Shown here in pieces: positions 23,001 through 32,626 of a stretch of 32,626 nt of DNA. The position numbers were made by a program, and so were the translations under genes. The stretch's first letter is position 1. Every line of letters begins with the position of its first letter. The notes below the pieces were generated by a model that made no database searches, had not been told where the DNA came from, and worked only from the letters and a program-made list of their open reading frames with translations. The stretch lies in assembly GCA_015499985.1 (NCBI GenBank), contig JAAAUF010000386.1:3521-36146 (forward strand), given 5' to 3'. Origin of the DNA: Haplosporangium gracile. Its lineage: Eukaryota; Mortierellomycota; Mortierellomycetes; Mortierellales; Mortierellaceae.

Positions 23001-24301
23001 TCTTGAAGGACCTTGCAGCCTCTATCTTCCAGGAGCAGGACGGATACCCATCGGTCGACTACACCCAAAGACGCCACGGCGATTCGTGGAAAAAAAGGTT
23101 CTTTGGTGTTGATCCAGAACCAACCTTCTTGCGACAATCCAGTCCATTAGCTCGTGTTGGCATTCAATACTCGTTCATTCATCACTCGTTGCTAGAGTAC
23201 TTTTACTCTCGACATATATATGAGACAAGCAAGATTAACTCGGTGTCTGACGTCGCCCAGGATCTTGCCGATCATCCTTTGGGTCAGAGGATCCTTGTCA
23301 AAGAGCCGTCGATTACTCAGTTCCTAGCCGAGTACGTCCAAGGCGATCCAGCTTTCAAGCAACAACTCCATCAGATTATCGAGCTATCGAAAACCGACAA
23401 GGAAGCAAGCCAAGCAGCAGCGAACGCCATGACCATCTTGGTTAGGGCCGGGGTCCATTTCAATGGAGCCGATCTAAAAGATGTCCAGATTCCGGGCGCA
23501 GACCTGAGTGGTGGACAGTTCGATTCGGCGCAACTACAAGGATCAGATTTGAGAACGGTCAACCTTCGCAACGTTTGGCTGCGTCAGGCTGATTTGAGCA
23601 ATGCGCAGATGACAGGCGTCCAGTTTGGCGAATGGCCGTTTCTCGAAGAGAACAGCAGTGTGAATTCCTGCGCGTACTCGCAAGATGGGGAGGCGTTTGC
23701 TGTAGGCCTCCTGGACGGCACAATCAGCCTGTACAACACCGCAACTTGGGAAAAGAAACGCACCTTAAGCGGTCATACCTCTTCTGTTACGAGCGTGGTG
23801 TTTTCGCCAAGCGGCCAGCGGGTTGCCTCAGGCAGTTATGACGACACAGTACGGCTCTGGGACGCACAAACCGGTGCACCTGGTGCCATCCTAAGCGGTC
23901 ATACCTCTTCTATTAGAAGCGTGGTGTTTTCGCCAAGCGGCCAGCATATTGCCTCGGGCAGTTATGACGAGACGGTGCGCCTCTGGGATGTGAAATCAGG
24001 TCGGCGTCTGGCTGTTGTCGAGGATTTTCATGGAACGATTGCAGGTATCGCCTGGATCGCAAGTGAAAACGGCAGTTACTTTGTAACCGGCTGTTATGAT
24101 AAAACCGTTCGCCTTTGGCAGGTGATAGGAGACCAACATCTCGTCTGTCTACACTGGAGCTCTATGCATGATCGACTTGTCGTTTCAAATACCAATATCT
24201 TAAATGCTCAGAGCTTAAGCAGGATAAATATGAAGCTGTTAGAGCAGCGCGCGCGCTGTGGGCAGCCCGATTTCGTTGGAAGTGATCTAGGTGACGATTA
24301 G
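20006..24301 (+). CDS. NACHT-pentapeptide-WD40 STAND (NLR-like) protein
   Basis: Exon 1 is 20006-20463 (ATG in CCAACATGAC); a GT-AG intron is likely at 20464-20587. The frame entered there stops at 20769-20771, while the long frame that carries all domains is open from 20699 to the stop at 24299-24301. The two overlap at 20699-20768, so one frame change is unexplained: an unseen intron, sequencing error or real frameshift. Domains along the long frame: a helical N-terminal region; NACHT NTPase with Walker A LILGNSGAGKST (22202-22231) and Walker B FVIICDGYDE (22408-22437); a winged-helix-like region to ~23350; pentapeptide repeats with GADLSGGQFDSAQLQGSDL (23455-23635); and four WD40 blades (23660-24125). 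STAND proteins of this layout are thought to sense ligands through the repeats and oligomerise through NACHT. The tail lacks the LLIQRG-type ending kept in the relic at 501. Possibly a recent pseudogene. Confidence 0.8.
23766..23987 (+). repeat. two near-identical WD40 blades, period 126 bp
   Basis: Positions 23766-23861 and 23892-23987 match at roughly 88 percent by my count (about 11-12 differences in 96 bp), including long identical runs such as AGCGTGGTGTTTTCGCCAAG. The differences fall at few positions, several of them changing residues at blade surface sites (VTS to IRS, RV to HI). The flanking blades are far more diverged. Confidence 0.85.
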
Positions 24302-25884
24302 CGGTCTTTCGCTAATGACTAGTCGAGAGTAAGCAACGTCAAAAGGCGAAATAAATTCTTCGAATAAGGAAACCCTCACAGTTTTGCAAGGACGGTTTTG
24401 TGGATGATAAGCTTATTACTTTCCTGACGTGACCGTCAAGCGTTCATAGCGACGTTGCTTTTTGGTCCTTCGATGTCGGCCTTCCTATCATACTGAAGCA
24501 GAATTCAGTAAGCGTTGGACTGTTCACCCACTAATAGGGAACAAGACCTGAGGTTTAGACCGTCGTGAGATAGGTTAGTTTTACCTTACTGATGAAATGT
24601 TGTTGCAATAGTAATTGAACCCTGTCCTCAATGAATCGTTCATTCGGATAATTGGTATTTGAGCCTGCCTTAGCAGGCAATGGCCCAAAGCTATCATCCG
24701 TTGGGTTATGGCTGAACGCTTCTAAGTCAGAACCCGTGCTAGAACGCGACGTTTATTGCCTTGGCCATTTTTAGTTGGATACGAATAGATTTTCGGATCC
24801 TGAATCATACTACAAGGGGTTGACCATACAGAGCGGAAAGGCTTTGTGAGGTTGCTGATAATGTTAATTTCAAATATTGTCAAGGATAAATCCATTGCAG
24901 ACAACTTTTAAGCAACGGTGTAGTGTAAGCAATAGAAACGCTATGTTGCGTCGATCTGCTAAGGTTAAGCACAATGTAATAAAGATTTGTTCGAAAGAAC
25001 AACATCTCTCTTTCTTTCTCTTTTTTTCTTTAACTCAAACAATTAAGGGCCGTCAACACGTATTTCAGTCGAACTCGAACTTTTAAAACATTGGACAATG
25101 TTTGTTTTAGAAGAGTAACATCCCCAACTAGCAAGGTTCCAGGGAGTGAGCCTCTAGTCAGGAGATCGCTTCCTTTTTTTTATTCAAGATCATTAGCCAC
25201 CTAATGATAGCCTGCGGCAGGACGCCTATATAATAGTTCTGCCTCGGCACCTAATAAAACGACAACTCTTTGTCTCCTTGACTTCCACTCCCACAGTATG
25301 GTTCATGGATGCCTAGAATGGACAAACGAGGGCGTATGGATAAGGAAGCGGTGGACGATAAATGCTACAGTGCATAACATAAGCAATACAGGTATGATTC
25401 TATACTTTTTTATTTATCTCTTTGACAATGGGAGAAACGGGGCGAAAAAAAAAAGGAGTTTCAAGCACTTTTAGGTTGAGCACCATAAAGCTTGGCGATC
25501 GTACTTGGCCAGTCCACCCACTTTGGGAACCTGGTCGCGGCACTTCACCGCGCATTTGCCGAATGATCGCTTGAAAGAGGAATTAGAACCCGGTAAGGAT
25601 TACCTAAGTGAAAGTGAAAGGGAGTATTCCCACGACGCAATAAATTTCTTAAAAACAAAAAAAAAAAAAGAAATTAAGAGCCAAAAAAAAAAAAAAAAAA
25701 AAAGAGCAGTTGTGGAACGAGAAAGAGCAAGTAAAGGAAGACTTCCCCCACTCTGACGCCAAATATATTCGGTAACTCTGTGAGTGCCGGGATTAAAAAA
25801 AAAAAAGCAGTCTCGATATGTTCCGTTCATTGATGCCATTACTGTTTTTTCCGAGCGTCCTTCATGCATGTCGCTGTGCACTTT
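24302..25884. other. intergenic, no intact gene
   Basis: AT-rich sequence between the NLR-like gene and the inverted-repeat element. There are A-runs at 25658-25671, 25683-25702 and 25795-25806, a small hairpin GCCTGCCTTAGCAGGC near 24664, and a TATATAA followed by AATAAA around 25228-25258. A hydrophilic frame at about 25500-25655 looks coding-like but is short, lacks a clear start and runs into the A-runs. No family was recognised. Confidence 0.45.
24350..24355 (+). terminator. poly(A) signal of the NLR-like gene
   Basis: AATAAA about 49 nt past the stop codon, in the sense orientation. Confidence 0.45.
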
Positions 25885-26127
25885 TGGTTAGTGTTGCCGA
25901 ATAACATGACGGCTAAAGCCTATTATTCGACACCGCCAGGGACTCTAGATGTCTGTATCTTTCATTTATTATGACCGTGCAAACATACGAACAAAAGAAG
26001 GGACTCTAGGTGGTCTCTTGATCTCTATCTACTCGTTAGAAAAGGGCGGGTTGGGTGGGACATCTAGAGTCCCCGGCGGTGTCGAATAATAGGCTTTAGC
26101 CGTCATGTTATTCGGCAACGCTAACCA
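25885..26127. mobile_element. MITE-like element with 69-bp terminal inverted repeats
   Basis: The left arm 25885-25953 (starts TGGTTAGTGTTGCCGAATAA) and the reverse complement of the right arm 26059-26127 differ at only two positions by my reading. Between them lie 105 bp with no coding capacity. The inner end of the arm, GGGACTCTAG, occurs a third time inside the element at about 25998-26007. Total length is 243 bp, typical of a non-autonomous DNA transposon derivative. A target-site duplication is not obvious: flanks are CTTT and TTATT, so at most a 2-3 bp TT(A/T) duplication. No transposase gene is in the window. Near-identity of the arms suggests recent activity or gene conversion between arms. 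Confidence 0.85.
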
Positions 26128-26578
26128 TTATTCTTCCTTGCCAGAGTGATTAGGTGAGTAGGGATCTGTGGGTTGGGTAATTTAGTGACTTTTTATTGTG
26201 ACTATTTTTGTTAGTGGTAGGAGCAATAAAACTGAGGAGACAAAGATGGTTCCTGAGCTGTCTTTCTTCCTTAATCCATTCTTTTGACGTGTTTCCTTTA
26301 AACAAACACCTTCGAAAACAGGGTCAGCGCGCCTTTTATTCTCGACGTCCTTTATGTCGCAAGCCATACCAGGTGTAAAAAGACATACGGGCGATAGAAC
26401 AGTCGGGATTCACAACAACAGCTTTACATCAAGAGTCTACTTCGTTGTCAGTACTCTTTTCACCATCTTTTCCCCCTTTTTCTTCCCACGTTGTTAGTTT
26501 AGATCTCAAATATGCGAACTCCTTGCTCCTACCTCAGTTGTTCTTCGGAGAACCCAGTCTTAGCTCAGACCATTGTAG
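26128..26578. other. intergenic between the element and the CRN relic, with repeat copy B
   Basis: No gene recognised. It contains the second copy of the dispersed repeat (26411-26560), placed directly after the stop of the CRN relic when read on its strand. Confidence 0.45.
26411..26560. repeat. diverged dispersed repeat, copy B
   Basis: Direct-orientation homologue of 16669-16791. The terminal block CAGTTGTTCTTCGGAGAACC is nearly identical to copy A. Confidence 0.65.
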
Positions 26579-28582
26579 TTAGATTCCCCCATTTTGACAA
26601 GCTTCACGACACCGCTGAAAGAGGAATAACCCCAGAACCTCTTCTACGGTTCGAAGCTTCTTGAAGATCGACAGGTTCTCGCGGTACTTTTTTCCAAGCG
26701 AAAAATCTTGCTGCAGAGATTCCCTTGATTCCCATGATAGTCATATGACACCAATATCGCCTCCATATCGTCCACTGCGTCTTGCCATTCGTCTGGTTCA
26801 CCTCTTGTAACAATCTTCTCGATGGCCGATGGCCGAGACAACCGGGCGAAATCGATCGACAAGCCTCTCCGTTATCGCCTGGATCGCCTCTGGTTGCAAA
26901 AGTCTGTCCAGTGCTTGTTTCGCATCCTCTATTGGCAGCAAACTTAGCAGATCAGTTATGAAAGTCTCGATAGATTTACGTCCAATCCAGCCAGGGAGCT
27001 CCATGTACTGGAACCCGTCTAATTTGCCATTGAGTGGTCCAGTCGACTTGTTGAACGGTTCAGCGCTCTGCTCCCAGTCTACCGTATGAATACTGAGCTC
27101 AATGCCACAGGTTATGAGCGTCAGATCGTACGAGATGTTTCGAAACCTCCACAGGACGGGAGATAGCAACGGCCGGTCCGGCTTCTCTGGAGAGGACGCC
27201 GCGAAGCACCCGCTCTCTACCTCTCCTAGGATCTGTGCCTCATCATGGACGACCAACAGCTTGTTCCACTCCTTGAGTGAGGGAATCCCTCCCTGTCTTC
27301 AGTGTTGGGCAAGGAGGTATTGTGTCGCTTCGAGCTCTTCCTGGACAGCTCTCAAGAGATCAAATTCCGTTTCAAATATCTGGTCCCCGTGCGAGAAGCC
27401 GAAGCAACTTCTGGAATAGCTGGACAAAAACGTCACTGTTGATGATATGAGGACAGGTTTGGAGGATAGTCCACCTTGCGCTGGTAAATGTCTGTCCAGC
27501 TTCCGGGATCGCCAAACAGTACTGGAGGATCTTAAGCCGAGAGAGGAAGATCAGGTATGTCATCTTTCTTGCTTGGCAGTAACTCACCTCCCGATCCTGC
27601 CCCAGGCGCGACCCAATGTTAGATATCGGGGTGGTAATATCGTCCGACCCCAAGTCGTTCCCAGAAGCGTTAAAATAGAAGCCCCAGCGCCGCGACAGTA
27701 GCTCGATCATGCCGCGAGTTTTCTCGCATCCGCTGACGCCGAAAATAGGTACGGTGTTGGTGGTGGATGTCTCGATCAGCTGCAAGATGGCGTCCGATAT
27801 GGGATACCTGGACTGCGTGTCGCTTGAAGAGGGATCAGGTAGACCCAAAAAGAGCAATCTCGGGTGCGTGTCGACAAGATGGCCTTTATTGCGAAGCCAT
27901 ACCCTCGGCAAACCAGAGACGCTTCCTATTGTGAGCGGTAGATTCTCCAGGCCTCGCACAAAGTGATCAAGAAAGTTGGCGACATTGGATCCCGATGCGA
28001 AGAAGTTGTCTGTGATCCTCTTGATACTCTCTCAAAGGTTGCTTGTTTTCAAGTATGATTAAATATTAGATACTGAGACGGTGATTAGAATGTAGAATGT
28101 GAAGTAAAAGCAGAATGATCGCACTCACCAGACGGAGGAGGATAAGGACGAGAGTGCTTCGGGAGATGGGCTGAGAGAGAAATGAGGCCATGAGCAGCAG
28201 CAGAAGTACGAACTATATCAGAACAGGTGGAACAAACAGATCAGTGCCTCATATAGTATAATGAACAACGAGTGATGATGCATACAGTAATCCACAAAAA
28301 CTACGAACACGTATGTGCGTTACCTAGAGATGGTTGCTGGACAAGAATGTATGTGTTGTCATCGGGAGACTCAGAAAATAGCTTTGAACGACACGGATTG
28401 TTTAGCGGTGCTTTGTCATCAAAAGAATCAACTGCGATGGCAGAGTTCAAATCGTCGTCGGGGATTGAGACGCGCCAGAGGGTAAGTTTGCGTGCATGGA
28501 CATCGCTAAAATCGTTGACCTTCTTGGTCTTAATGTGTACCTTCGCCACCACTCCCACTCCTTCATCGCTTCCGCAGCGATT
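26579..28582 (-). pseudogene. broken Crinkler (CRN)-type gene with P-loop NTPase region
   Basis: Exon 1 (28582-28324) carries the CRN header: KLTLWRVSIP and, at its end, YILVQQP, matching the LTLWRV and HVLV-P motifs. Exon 2 (28212-28129) is a Ser/Pro-rich linker. Exon 3 (from 28030) carries the NTPase and downstream region to a stop at 26579-26581. Phases across the two introns agree. Several breaks follow. The P-loop reads GVSGCEKTR, with Glu in place of the last Gly (codon 27723-27725). A frame change lies near 27372-27390, with a TGA at 27299-27301. A 7-bp tandem duplication shifts frame at 26821-26834, and another frame change falls near 26690. No start ATG was found: the exon-1 frame is closed by TGA at 28583-28585. 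Intact relatives are predicted secreted or intracellular effector-like proteins of fungi and oomycetes. The Walker B region reads VVHDEAQ. Confidence 0.8.
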
Positions 28583-30197
28583 TCATCATGATGTTCTTAC
28601 ACGCTTTTATCACCACTTTGCATCTGTGTGCGCACGCCTCTGTAAAAAGAATCTCGAAAGACACTCTCTCGGGCATGTTGGATGCGCATTTCTCAGAAAA
28701 AAACAATAAAGACGATCGTCTCAGCGCGTTGATGTTCAATGCTACTCGCCTTTGTATCATCCTTTTTTTTTTTTTACCTATGCTCTTGTCAGTAGCGTCA
28801 TCGCCACATCAAATAAAAAAAGTTAGAGGGTTCCAGATTAGGCAAAATGCGGAGAAAAGAAAAATCAAAAAAAAAAGCGGGCAACTCTAATGAAGCAGGT
28901 GCCTTTTTATTTATTTTTTTGTCTCTCCAGTGGCTCGCCTGCTTTGCTAGCGTTTATCTCAAGTTCCGAGACTGTTGGACATTGGTTGAGCCAAGCAGGT
29001 GTCTAGTCCAAATAAATCAATACCCCTTCTTTATCGTAGTAGAGACACCAATACAGTTGTGCCTCCATTAAAAAACGATAACAAAACTGTGTCGAAGGAT
29101 CTTTCCCTTCTTAGTATGTTCTCAGTTTTCCATCTTACTGGAGACTCGCGCGTACTTCCGTTGCTAGTTGAACCCAACAGTAGCACGATGCCTAGGAGGC
29201 GAAGATACCTGTATTGTTCGGTATAAACAAAGTGCATTGGCTCTGCTTCCCCGCAAAAACACCGACCCGTTATTGTTTTTCTTTTGTTTGTTGGTTGGTT
29301 GTATGTGTGTGTGTGTGTATGTGTGTGTGAGCGACCAGTGTGACCTCCTGGACGGATGAATTTTGACGAAGGAAGTGAGAATGTCTTGATCGGGGATATT
29401 AATGTAGGCAAATGAATATTTGTTTCCCCTCTTTATTCCTGACTTTTGTTTAGTCAAAAGGCATGTTGGACACTCTCTCATCTCCTCGGTCGTCTTTGTA
29501 CTTGCCCGCTGCTTCTGTTGCAATCAAACAGGCAACACAATACAAAAAGCAGCAAACTACAATGGATAAATGTGTCAATGTAAAAGAGGTAGGTGGAAGG
29601 TCGACTGGACACCCGTGTCAACCTCGAAGAGAGGATCTCCTTCCCTCTCAGCGAATCCTTTTGCTCGCTTTTAGAGTTACTCAAGCGCCTGACTCGACCC
29701 TTTTCCTTCCTTCGGAGTTGAACGATAACCTTGACCCCGCACTTTGCTGTTATCCATTCTGGGCAATAGGAAAGTATCCATTTTTCTATTTTCACCATCC
29801 GACTTGCCTTCGTTGTCCAGAGTGGGTTGACTTTTCTCTCTTATCCTTGTTGATTACTCCGCATGGAGCATGTGTGTGTGTGAATGTGTTTGTATGCTGG
29901 TTGATGGTAACACCGAGAGTGTCCAAACGACTTGTTTTCGACCTAGTTTGGAGCGAATTGCCCTCATCGGCTTTTTTCTTGCGACGATCCAGTCGGTCAC
30001 TTGGATCAAGAAAGGTATAAAAAAAATGAAAAAGGGGGCACTTTCATTTCTTTCTTTTTTTCTTTTTCCTTCAGACTTGATCTCACCCATCCCCTCCTTC
30101 CTTACTTCCTCTCTCTCTCCTTTTCACTTGACCCTCATTTTCAACTCGGCAACCATATACCCTTTCTTTCTTTCTGCTTCACAACATACATACAAAG
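28583..30197. promoter_or_regulatory. intergenic and upstream region of the purine permease
   Basis: No gene recognised in 1.6 kb. A T-run (28767-28776) and a GT microsatellite lie here. HGATAR-type matches CGATAA occur at about 29075-29080 and 29723-29728, plus TTATCC at 29750-29755 and 29841-29846. From about 30090 to 30190 the sequence is pyrimidine-rich, ending in CAAAGATGTC at the permease start; this is the same leader style as elsewhere in the window. Control by a GATA nitrogen regulator is plausible for a purine permease but only inferred. Confidence 0.35.
29301..29329. repeat. GT dinucleotide microsatellite
   Basis: About 14 GT units interrupted by two GTAT steps. Confidence 0.85.
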
Positions 30198-32401
30198 ATG
30201 TCAGAGATAACACAGCAGCCCGAGACAAGGACTCCTCCAGTCTACATCCTCGACCCACACGCCAACCGGACGAAAGAACAAGACATCGACCTCTCCCACA
30301 CAACAGGCAAGATGCCCACCTGGGAAACCATCCGGGAATCCGTCTCGACTCGGTCAGGCTGGTTCGGTGACTATGACTATGGCTTCCTCTGTATGCCTAC
30401 TCTGCCTGGCTTCACTAGTACTCGTATCCCACCCTTCTTTGGACTCAAGGATAGACTTCCTCTTGTCCTTGCCATCATCATGGGTATGTTTCTGTACACC
30501 TAACGACTGTCGTCTTCCTTTCTGTTGTTAACTGCTTTTTTTTTGTGTGTGTCTTCCGCAGGAGGGGAGGTTAGCATGTGCAATGATCCTTATTTACTCA
30601 TTCATCCTTTTTTTTTTTTTTGCCGTTTTGCTGCATGCATACATGCATGAACGTCCTGCTCCTTCACTTTCTCTCTTTAGGTTTCCAGCACTCGTTGGCA
30701 ATGATTGCGGGCGTGGTCACCCCTGCGATCATTATGTCTGGCTCTGGTAACACTGGTCTGAACCTCTCCGCTGCTGACCGAACCCAGATGGTCTCTACTT
30801 CCTTGATCACATCCGGTCTCCTCTCTCTCGTCCAAATCACTCGCTTCAGAGTCGCCAATACCCCTTACTTCCTCGGCACTGGATTGCTCTCGGTCGTGGG
30901 CACCAGTTTTATCTACCTCCCTGTCCTCCAGTCCTCCGTCTCCAACATGTATGCCTCAGGTGTCTGCAAGAGCTCTGTCGATCCCACTACAGGTGCTCAG
31001 ACGTTTGAACCTTGTCCTGATGCATGGGGTGCCTACCTGGGCACCTGTATGGTCTGCGCCCTGTTGCCCATCATTCTCTCGTTTATTCCCCCAGGTGCGT
31101 TGAAGAGAGTTTTCCCTCCCATTGTCACTGGAGTGACCGTTATGTTAATCGGAGTCAACCTGGTCACTTCGGGCATGCAGCAGTGGGGCGGCGGCAGTGG
31201 CCCCTGTCTGTCGAGACCAACCACAGGACCCTTTGTTGATTGCCCCTCTGTCGGAGCCCCCATGGCTGCACCCTGGGGGTCTGGTCAATGGATCGGGTTG
31301 GGTTTCCTGGTGTTTTCGATTATTATGGTGGTCGAGTTCTTTGGATCACCGTTCATGAAGAATGCGCAAGTTGTGATCGGGTTGATTGTGGGGATGATTG
31401 TTGCGGTTGCATGTGGATACACGACGAGTGAGTCCCTGGATGCTGCACCAGTGGTTACTTTCTTGTGGGTCAAGACTTATAAACTGTCGATCTATCCTCC
31501 AGCCATTATTCCACTCCTTATTACATACGTCCTTGTAAGTCACCCTTGTCATCCCTTTTTTTCGGTGGCACGAATACTAATGCAAGAACAAACGCACTAA
31601 CCCCCGAACCAATTAATTGTTGTCTTCCTGTAGGCTATGGTTGAGTCGATCGGAGATATCACCGCATCATGCGAGGTCTCCCAGTTGTCCGTTGAAGGGC
31701 GAGAGTTCGAATCGCGGCTCCAAGGAGGAATTTTTGCCGACGGTGTTGCGGGTCTCCTTGCCCCCCTTATGACCAACTCCCCCATGAGTTGCTACGCCCA
31801 AAACAACGGCATCATCTCCCTCACCCGCTGTGCCAACACCATGGCCGGATACATGTGCTGCCTCTTCCTTATCCTCATGGGTGTTTTTTCCAAATTCGGA
31901 GCCCTCTTCCTCATGCTCCCCGATTCCGTCCTCGGAGGCATGACGACCTTTTTGTTTGCCAGTGTGGTCGTCTCGGGTATTAGAATCTTGGCCTTCTTGC
32001 CCTGGACGAGGAGGGAGAGATTTATTGTTGCAGCCTCATTGTCGTTGGGTCTGGGTACTGCTCTTGTACCTGGGGTGTTGACACATATGATTGATTACAA
32101 GGGAGATTCTCCGTTCTTGTCGTCGTTGATTACTTCGGTCAACATTATTTTGGATACTGGATTTGCTTTGGGTGCTATTGTGAGTTGTCTGTTGAATGCG
32201 ATGTTGCCAGTTCATCCGGTAGCTAAGTCGGAGAAGGCGGATGTGATTGATCGACATGGTCCTATGGCTGCTATGGACGCGGACCGACTGGCGGCCGAGG
32301 AGGATGGACATGGGCATGGACATGAAGATATTGAGGATATGAAGATTGTTGAGGCCCAGTCTGCTATTCATAACGGTAGCATACATAGCACCAAGAACTA
32401 G
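30198..32401 (+). CDS. uric acid-xanthine permease (NAT/NCS2 family)
   Basis: Three exons: 30198-30483, 30681-31534, 31634-32401. Introns are GT-AG, phases close, and the product is 635 aa, similar to Aspergillus UapA/UapC. It should import uric acid and xanthine with protons at the plasma membrane. Family marks are the QH motif in the first helix (GFQHSLAMIAGVVTPAI, spanning the first intron), the ESIGDITASCEVSQL motif in exon 3, and the NAT signature QNNGIISLTRCANTMAG that lines the substrate site. The ATG has the context AAAGATGTC and follows a pyrimidine-rich leader; about 80 hydrophilic residues precede the first helix, as in UapA. The C-terminal tail is His/Glu/Asp-rich (GHGHGHEDIEDM), possibly for trafficking or turnover. 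The alternative AzgA family (hypoxanthine-adenine) lacks this signature. Confidence 0.93.
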
Positions 32402-32626
32402 TAGCATCTCTTTTTAATGTATTTAGTTAAAGTAAATCTATTTCACCCTACAGTCCTGGAAGGAGCGACGACGCTGTCAGCGGTTGAAGAATGGCAGAGA
32501 GAGACTTGGTTCAATTGCATTGACCACAATAGGTGAAGACAAATAAGAAAAAAAAAGTAGTGAGGTCTATTTTTTTTTTTTTGTTTTTAAGAAATTTATT
32601 GCGTCGTGGGTGTGCGTGCAGTAAAC
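32402..32626. other. downstream of the permease gene
   Basis: Noncoding 3' sequence with A- and T-runs near 32548 and 32571. No gene seen. Confidence 0.5.

Noticed and set aside
25200..25310. TATATAA followed by AATAAA, considered as an LTR promoter
   Set aside because: No paired long repeat, primer-binding site or retroelement coding sequence was seen.
25505..25756. Hydrophilic frame before the inverted-repeat element
   Set aside because: It lacks an ATG near its start and ends in A-runs that dictate a poly-Lys tail; too short to call a gene, though a dead coding fragment is possible.
29463..30020. 185-codon plus-strand frame before the permease
   Set aside because: No domain or family resemblance; it overlaps the permease upstream region.
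31690..31720. tRNA B-box-like GAGTTCGAATC
   Set aside because: It lies in the coding sequence of permease exon 3, in the conserved segment after ESIGDITAS, and no matching A-box or cloverleaf is nearby.

Overview
The window reads as nuclear DNA of a filamentous fungus, most likely an early-diverging Mucoromycota/Mortierellomycota species (Mortierella-like). Genes are interrupted by short GT-AG introns (about 100-390 nt). Upstream regions are pyrimidine-rich when read on the coding strand. Four gene types present here are, as I recall them, abundant in Mortierella relatives: NACHT / pentapeptide / WD40 STAND proteins, F-box/LRR proteins, Crinkler-type (CRN) proteins and multiple P450s. The species assignment is inference from remembered family resemblance.

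Left part (1-14.5 kb): a broken WD40 tail of an NLR-like gene (501-1180, minus), then three well-formed genes, all on the minus strand. They are a trehalose-6-phosphate phosphatase (Tps2-like, 8 exons, 1002 aa, 1459-5665), a DUR3-type urea/H+ symporter (4 exons, 673 aa, 6972-9414) and a cytochrome P450 of the AGRDTT class (5 exons including an 11-nt micro-exon, 517 aa, 12191-14480). In each the exon phases close exactly.

Middle part (15.5-28.6 kb): an accessory island of decayed or fast-evolving genes. It holds a truncated F-box/LRR gene, a diverged dispersed repeat, a possible small gene, a relic of a second P450, a large NACHT-pentapeptide-WD40 receptor-like gene (20006-24301, plus), a 243-bp non-autonomous element with 69-bp terminal inverted repeats (25885-26127) and a multiply broken CRN P-loop gene (26579-28582, minus). 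The NLR gene has one unexplained frame change, an incomplete propeller, and two WD40 blades that are nearly identical at DNA level.

Right end: a uric acid/xanthine permease of the NAT/NCS2 family (3 exons, 635 aa, 30198-32401, plus). DUR3 and this permease bring in the last and first substrates of purine-nitrogen scavenging, and they lie on either side of the accessory island. The strongest leads are the inverted-repeat element, the repeat turnover in the NLR gene, the footprint of decay in the CRN gene, and the P450 micro-exon that splits the ExxR motif.
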